From: Alphaproteobacteria bacterium | Lineage (GTDB): Bacteria > Myxococcota_A > UBA796 > GCA-2862545 | Direction of reading: 5' to 3' | DNA: 64,000 nt | NCBI GenBank assembly: GCA_020632875.1 | Contig: JACKET010000008.1 | Span: forward strand, 124,001-188,000 | In this document: in pieces, positions 59,553-64,000 of the stretch | Layout: each line of letters begins with the position of its first letter | Position numbering within the stretch: the stretch's first letter is position 1 | Program-made: the position numbers and the translations under genes | Notes under the pieces: generated by a model | Databases searched by the model: none | Told to the model about the DNA's origin: nothing | The model's input: only the letters and a program-made list of their open reading frames with translations

Positions 59553-62500
59553 TCACGACGCGCCCGAGAGGCGCGCCTCCTGCTTCGCACGGACGATGCG
59601 GGCCCGCGCCACGACGCGCGGGTGCGTGCTCTTCTCCTCGGCGATGGCCGCGAGCCGCAGGATGTCGGGGTCGGCCACGCCGGTCTTCTCGAGGAACGGC
59701 ATCAACGCGTCGTAGTGCTCGTCGAACGCATCGGCGTCGCCGAGGGCCGCGCAGCACGCGAGCAGGACGGAGCGCGCGTAGGCCGCGAACACCGGCCGGC
59801 GCCCGGTCGCGTCGAGCTGGCGGAGCAACGACTCCATCATGGCGCGGGTCTCGGCGTACTGGCCGCGCAGCACGCCCACCACGCCGAGGTTGAGCGCGGG
59901 GACCACCGCGTTCGGATCATGGAACGCCTCGTAGCGCTCGATGGACTCGCGGTAGTAGCGGTCGGCCGCGTCGAGATCCCCGCGGTACCGGGCCATCTCG
60001 CCCTCGAGCATCGCGATGTGCGCGAGCGTGCCGTGCTGCCCCGCGCGCTCGGCCCGCCACCGCGCCTCCTCGGCGTACTCGTGCGCCTCGTCGAGACGGC
60101 CGCGCTTCTGGGCGAGCTGGGCGAGCGAGTTCCACGGGGCGGCGGCGAACACCCAGGCCCGCGGCTCGGCGTCGAAGGCGTCGAGGCAGGACTTGAACGA
60201 CGCCTCGGCGGCGTCGAACTCGCCGAGGAACTCGAACGCGGCGCCCATCTTGGTGCGGCAGAACGCGGCGGACTCGGGCCGACCGGCCGCTTCGAGGACC
60301 TGCTCGGCGCGCTCGAGGTACTCGATGGCGTCGAGGTACTCGGCCATGTCCATCGCGGTGTTGCCGGCCTCGCGCAGCGCCCAGCCGAGCACGGCCTTCC
60401 AGCCGTGGCGATCGGCGGCGCGCTCGGCGCGGGCCGCGATGCGGTCGGCCTCCTCGCGATTGCCCTGCAGGCGCTGGAACCACGCCTGGTTGAGCCAGAG
60501 GATGCCCCAGCGCTCGTCGGACTTCGGCGCGGGCAGGTCGCGCAACACCCGCTCGAACATGTCGAGCAGGCGCGGGCTGCGCATGTCGCCCTGGGAGAGC
60601 CGGGCCTCGATCGCGAGCATCAGCGGCTCGGTGGCCTCTTCGAGGCGCCCGGCGGCGACGAGGTGCGACGCGAGCTGCTCGGCATCGCCGCCGCCGCCGA
60701 GGAGCAGCGTGGCGCACCAGTCGTTGTACTGCCGCTCGCTGTCGGTGCCGGCGACCCGCTCGAGCAGCGCGGCCCGCACGCCGCCGTGGGCGAATCGGAG
60801 GTGCTCGACGCGGCTGTCGGCCCGGACGAGGTGCGAGCGCAGCAGCGTGCCGACGAGGCCGGGACGGAGCCGCAGCCCGCCGAGCGCGCAGGCCGCACGC
60901 CACGCGCGCGTCTCGATGTCCATCCCGAGGACCGCGGCGAGCTCGAGGGCCGCGCGGTCCTGCTCGCCCAGATCCTGGACCAGGCGGTCGATCCGGTGGC
61001 GCCACACCCCGAGGAGCCCGTCGGGCAAGGCCTCCGGGATGCCTCCCGAGAGTCGGAACCCCTTGGGGCCCGGCACGAGGCGCCCCGACTCCACCCAGTC
61101 GTTGACGAGCTGGACCGCGAACGCCGGGTTGCCCGCGGTGCGCCGCTCGACCTCTTCGGCGAGCCGCCCTTCGAGACCGAGCATCCGGCGGACCAGGGCG
61201 CGCTGATCGTCCGGCCCCAGCGGGCCGATCTCGATCGACGTGACGTCGGCGTGCTCGAGCAGGGCGGCGACCCGCGACGCCTCGTCGGGACGGTCGGCGA
61301 GGTCTTCGTCGCGCACGGTCGCCACGAAGAGCACCGGCAGCCCGTCGGGCTCGCGGAGGACCCACTGCGCGAGCTGCAGGCCTTCGGCGGCGTAGTGCGC
61401 GTCGTCGAGCCACACCACGAGCGGGCGCGTGGCGCTGAAGTACGAGAGCGCGCGCCTGAGCAGGGCGAGCCGCTCGCGCGGGTCGGGCACGCGGTCACCG
61501 GGGCCCGTCGGCCCGAGGAGCCAGGCGAGCAGGAGCGGAGCGCTGGCATCCCCCTCGAACCCCAGCAGCCGCCGGACGCGGTCGGCGGCATCCCCGCGCG
61601 GCAGGCCCTCGACCCGGAGCTCGCGGCGGAACATCGCGGCGAGGCCGTGCTCGGCGTCGGGGACCTGGGTGTGGCGCCCGCGCCACGTGACCGCCTCACC
61701 GCGCTCGTGGGCCCGGCGCGACAGCCACTGGGCGAGCCGGCTCTTGCCGATGCCCGCGGGCCCGCGGAGCACGACGGCATGGGCGCGATCGTTGCGCTTC
61801 ACGCGGACGAGGGCCTGCCACAGGGTGTCGCGGGCCTCCATCCGGTCGACGAGCGGCAGCGGGCGCAGGCCCCAGAGCCCGAGCCCCGCGGAGCGCAGGC
61901 CCATGTCGAGCACGACCGACGACTCGGGCCCGAGGAACGAGGTGGTCTGCTGCTCGGTCGACTGGGCGACCTCGGTGGGCGCGTCCTCCATCGACGCGGC
62001 CTTGCCGGCGTTCCCGCTCCCCACGACCGCCTCGCCGAGCGCGTCGAGCTGCTCGAGCACGTCGGCGACGAGCTGGGGGCGGGCGCGGTGGTCTTTCTCG
62101 AGCATCGACCGGCAGATCGCCTCGATGCCCTCGGGCACGTCGATGTTGGGCCGGAACGGCGGGAGCTTGCTGAAGAGGTGCGCGCGGTAGAGCTGCACGG
62201 ACTGCTTGTGCGTGAACGGGTACTGCCCGGTGCACAGGCGCCAGAGCAGGATGCCGGACTGGTAGAGGTCGGTCCACGGGCCCTGGTCGCGCCAGTTCGC
62301 CTCGATCTGCTCGGGCGCCATGAAGCGCGGGGTGCCGACGGACTGCTCGTCCATCCAGCCCGGCCGGTCGAGGTCGTGCCCGATGCCGAAGTCGGAGAGC
62401 ACGATCCGCGCCCCGGCCACGCCCTCCGGCACCGTCACGAGGCTGCTGCGCGCCCCGGCCAGCAGCAGGTTGCCGGGCTTGATGTCGCGGTGGACGATGC

Positions 62501-62897
62501 CCGCCGCGTGCGCGTGCGCCAGCGCCGACAGCAGGCCGCGGATGACGTGCAGGGACTCGGCCCAGTTGCGCGGCATGTTGCCGTCGTCGGCGAGCGACCC
62601 GCCGCGCGCGAGCTCCATCGCGAGCCACGGCATGCCCTCGATGAGCTGGCCTCCGGCCGCCCGCGCCTCGGCCGCGGTGACGATGCCCGTGTCGAAGATG
62701 TGCACCACGTTCGGGTGCTCGAGCTCGGCGATGCGGCGCACCTCGGCCAGGAACGCCTCGCGCCAGGTGTCGTCGGGAGTGTGCAGGTCGAACTTGACCG
62801 CGGACGCCACGCCGGTCGCGGCGTGCGAGCCGCGCCAGATCTCGCCCATGCCGCCCGCACCGATCCGCTTGTCGAGCTCGAAGGCCCCGACGCGCAT
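59553..62897 (-). CDS. Ser/Thr kinase with AAA ATPase and TPR region (PknK-like), 1114 aa
   Basis: Residues 5-285 are a Hanks kinase (GAGGMGEIW; HRDIKPGN 136-143; DFG 169-171; APEQ). Residues about 350-700 are an AAA/STAND-type ATPase with Walker A RGPAGIGKS (378-386) and VWLDDAH as Walker B. The rest is a TPR solenoid (to about 1090) with paired helices such as EATEPLMLAIEARL and AADRYYRESIERYEAF. This matches PknK/MalT-like regulators that sense a ligand and signal by phosphorylation. GGAGGG lies upstream of the ATG. It converges on the small lipoprotein and is divergent from ccmF. Confidence 0.93.
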   Translation of the reverse strand: MRVGAFELDKRIGAGGMGEIWRGSHAATGVASAVKFDLHTPDDTWREAFLAEVRRIAELEHPNVVHIFDTGIVTAAEARAAGGQLIEGMPWLAMELARGGSLADDGNMPRNWAESLHVIRGLLSALAHAHAAGIVHRDIKPGNLLLAGARSSLVTVPEGVAGARIVLSDFGIGHDLDRPGWMDEQSVGTPRFMAPEQIEANWRDQGPWTDLYQSGILLWRLCTGQYPFTHKQSVQLYRAHLFSKLPPFRPNIDVPEGIEAICRSMLEKDHRARPQLVADVLEQLDALGEAVVGSGNAGKAASMEDAPTEVAQSTEQQTTSFLGPESSVVLDMGLRSAGLGLWGLRPLPLVDRMEARDTLWQALVRVKRNDRAHAVVLRGPAGIGKSRLAQWLSRRAHERGEAVTWRGRHTQVPDAEHGLAAMFRRELRVEGLPRGDAADRVRRLLGFEGDASAPLLLAWLLGPTGPGDRVPDPRERLALLRRALSYFSATRPLVVWLDDAHYAAEGLQLAQWVLREPDGLPVLFVATVRDEDLADRPDEASRVAALLEHADVTSIEIGPLGPDDQRALVRRMLGLEGRLAEEVERRTAGNPAFAVQLVNDWVESGRLVPGPKGFRLSGGIPEALPDGLLGVWRHRIDRLVQDLGEQDRAALELAAVLGMDIETRAWRAACALGGLRLRPGLVGTLLRSHLVRADSRVEHLRFAHGGVRAALLERVAGTDSERQYNDWCATLLLGGGGDAEQLASHLVAAGRLEEATEPLMLAIEARLSQGDMRSPRLLDMFERVLRDLPAPKSDERWGILWLNQAWFQRLQGNREEADRIAARAERAADRHGWKAVLGWALREAGNTAMDMAEYLDAIEYLERAEQVLEAAGRPESAAFCRTKMGAAFEFLGEFDAAEASFKSCLDAFDAEPRAWVFAAAPWNSLAQLAQKRGRLDEAHEYAEEARWRAERAGQHGTLAHIAMLEGEMARYRGDLDAADRYYRESIERYEAFHDPNAVVPALNLGVVGVLRGQYAETRAMMESLLRQLDATGRRPVFAAYARSVLLACCAALGDADAFDEHYDALMPFLEKTGVADPDILRLAAIAEEKSTHPRVVARARIVRAKQEARLSGAS
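59559..59575. terminator. small hairpin at a convergent gene end
   Basis: CGCGCC (59559-59564) pairs with GGCGCG (59570-59575) around a 5-nt loop, just after the stop of the lipoprotein gene and inside the last codons of the convergent kinase gene. Weak terminator candidate. Confidence 0.3.
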
Positions 62898-63036
62898 GCT
62901 CCCTCCGCCCTGACCCTATCAGGCTCGGGGACGCTGAGAGTCCCTGTCGGGCGGTGAATGTTCGAGACAATCGAAGGGACTGCGGGACCGAGCAATCTGG
63001 TAGGTTACCCACCTTGCTCGTCTCTTGGAGCCCCCG

Positions 63037-64000
63037 ATGATCTCGATGCTGGGCCGCGGTCTGGTCATGGCCGCGTTGTTGTTCGCCACCTTCGGCTCCG
63101 TGATGGGGTTCGTCGCGGGCGCCCGGTACTCCCAGCGCGCCTGGGACTACACGCGGTGGTCGGCCCTGGCGTTCGGCACCAGCATGATCGGCGCGAACCT
63201 GCTGATGGTCTACGCCCTGCTGATGCACGACTTCTCCGTCGCGTACGTCGCTCAGGTCGGCTCGACCGAGTCGCCCTGGTACATCACGGTGATCAGCCTG
63301 TGGTCCTCGCTCGAGGGCTCGATCCTGTTCTGGGGCGGCATCCTCGCGGTGTACGTGCTCGCGATGGTCGTCACGCTGCGAAAGCCCGAGTACCGCGAGT
63401 ACGCCCCGTGGACGCTCCACGTGATGATGGCGATCGCCGTGTTCTTCGCGCTGCTCGTCAGCTCGATCGCCAACCCCTTCGCCGCGGTCGACCCCGCGAC
63501 CCTCGCGATGGAGTGGCGGATGAAGGGCGTGCCCGAGACGGGTCCCGGCCCCAATCCGCTCCTGCAGAACCACTGGCTCATGGCCGTGCACCCGCCCACG
63601 CTGTACCTCGGGTACGTCGGCATGGCGGCTCCGTTCTCGCTGATCGCGGCCAGCCTGCTGGCCGGGCGTCTCGACGCCGGCTGGATGGGTCCGGTGCGCC
63701 GCTGGATGCTGGTCCCGTGGGCGTTCCTGTCCGTCGGCATCGTGCTCGGCGGGTGGTGGTCGTACGCAGTGCTCGGCTGGGGCGGCGCCTGGGCGTGGGA
63801 TCCCGTCGAGAACGCGTCGTTCATGCCCTGGCTCACGGGCACCGCGTTCCTGCACAGCGCGATGGTGCTCGAGCGGCGTGGCCTGCTGCGCGACTGGTCG
63901 CTCGCGCTCGGCCTGTCGACCTTCCTGCTCACGATGCTCGGCACGTTCATGACGCGGTCCGGCGTCTTCAACAGCGTGCACAGCTTCACGCAGTCCGACA
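63037..64000 (+). CDS. ccmF: cytochrome c-type biogenesis protein CcmF, N-terminal part
   Basis: The frame from ATG 63037 (GGAG at 6 nt) runs off the window end after 321 codons. It has multiple membrane helices and the haem-handling WWD region of CcmF/NrfE: NHWLMAVHPPTLYLGYVG (haem-ligand His), then GWGGAWAWDPVENASFMPWL, and FMTRSGVFNSVHSF. SLWSSLEGSILFWG is also typical. CcmF attaches haem to apocytochromes c in the periplasm, consistent with the multihaem cytochrome at 50024. TAGGTT at 63001-63006 is a possible -10. Other ccm genes are probably beyond the edge. Confidence 0.92.
   Translation, partial: MISMLGRGLVMAALLFATFGSVMGFVAGARYSQRAWDYTRWSALAFGTSMIGANLLMVYALLMHDFSVAYVAQVGSTESPWYITVISLWSSLEGSILFWGGILAVYVLAMVVTLRKPEYREYAPWTLHVMMAIAVFFALLVSSIANPFAAVDPATLAMEWRMKGVPETGPGPNPLLQNHWLMAVHPPTLYLGYVGMAAPFSLIAASLLAGRLDAGWMGPVRRWMLVPWAFLSVGIVLGGWWSYAVLGWGGAWAWDPVENASFMPWLTGTAFLHSAMVLERRGLLRDWSLALGLSTFLLTMLGTFMTRSGVFNSVHSFTQSD

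Overview
The window is a GC-rich (about 70 %), densely coded bacterial chromosome segment with no tRNA, rRNA, insertion sequence, integrase or CRISPR array that I can see. Several traits point to Myxococcota or a close relative of the old Deltaproteobacteria: many exported lipoproteins, Ser/Thr kinases fused to formylglycine-enzyme-like or AAA/TPR modules, FG-GAP and calcium-binding Asp-rich repeat proteins, a C-terminal tail like MYXO-CTERM, a Geobacter-like multihaem cytochrome, and OmpA/TSP3/PEGA envelope proteins. The lineage is inferred from gene content only.

Layout. 1-7.5 kb: a quinone-oxidoreductase-like enzyme, a cyclophilin lipoprotein and a partner lipoprotein, apolipoprotein N-acyltransferase (lnt) coupled to an enoyl-CoA hydratase, and a PPK2 kinase. 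7.6-11.0 kb: a Tat-exported DUF1501-like protein coupled to a DUF1549-like lipoprotein with a haem motif. 11.0-11.55 kb: the only long non-coding stretch, with two promoter-like elements and several strong hairpins upstream of tatA. 11.9-17.2 kb: hutI, exported proteins, an inositol-monophosphatase-family enzyme and an MFS transporter. 17.2-21.8 kb: a minus-strand operon of two small exported proteins, a nuclease-helicase fusion and a patatin. 22-27 kb: type II NADH dehydrogenase, a Cys-rich Lys-tailed secreted protein, a sulfatase-fold lipoprotein and a four-domain CoaB/aldolase/GNAT/Nudix fusion. 27.4-34.8 kb: bioF (CTG start), an exported PEP-synthase-like protein, bioA and a RegB/RegA redox two-component pair. 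34.8-41.3 kb: an OmpA/PEGA envelope protein, a thiolase and hydroxyacyl-CoA dehydrogenase pair, and small kinases. 41.3-46.1 kb: a large lipoprotein, thiG/thiE, and an operon of Cys-rich lipoproteins with a HEAT-like protein. 46.2-52.1 kb: a Sel1/porin-like protein, lipoproteins and a nine-motif multihaem cytochrome. 52-64 kb: an alcohol dehydrogenase, a 1156-residue repeat protein, two large Ser/Thr kinases and the start of ccmF.

How the genes fit together. Three themes recur. The first is the cell envelope: lnt would finish the lipoproteins encoded throughout, tatA would serve the Tat substrate encoded just upstream, and ccmF would serve the c-type cytochromes. The second is cofactor synthesis: biotin, thiamine-thiazole and a CoA-related fusion. 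The third is redox energy metabolism: Ndh, RegBA, cytochromes and beta-oxidation enzymes. Translational coupling by 4-base stop/start overlaps (ATGA, GTGA, TTGA, CTGA) is common. At least one gene (bioF) almost certainly starts with CTG and was found only by extending the frame upstream. Several other genes have a TA-rich -10-like hexamer about 6 nt before the start codon and so look leaderless.
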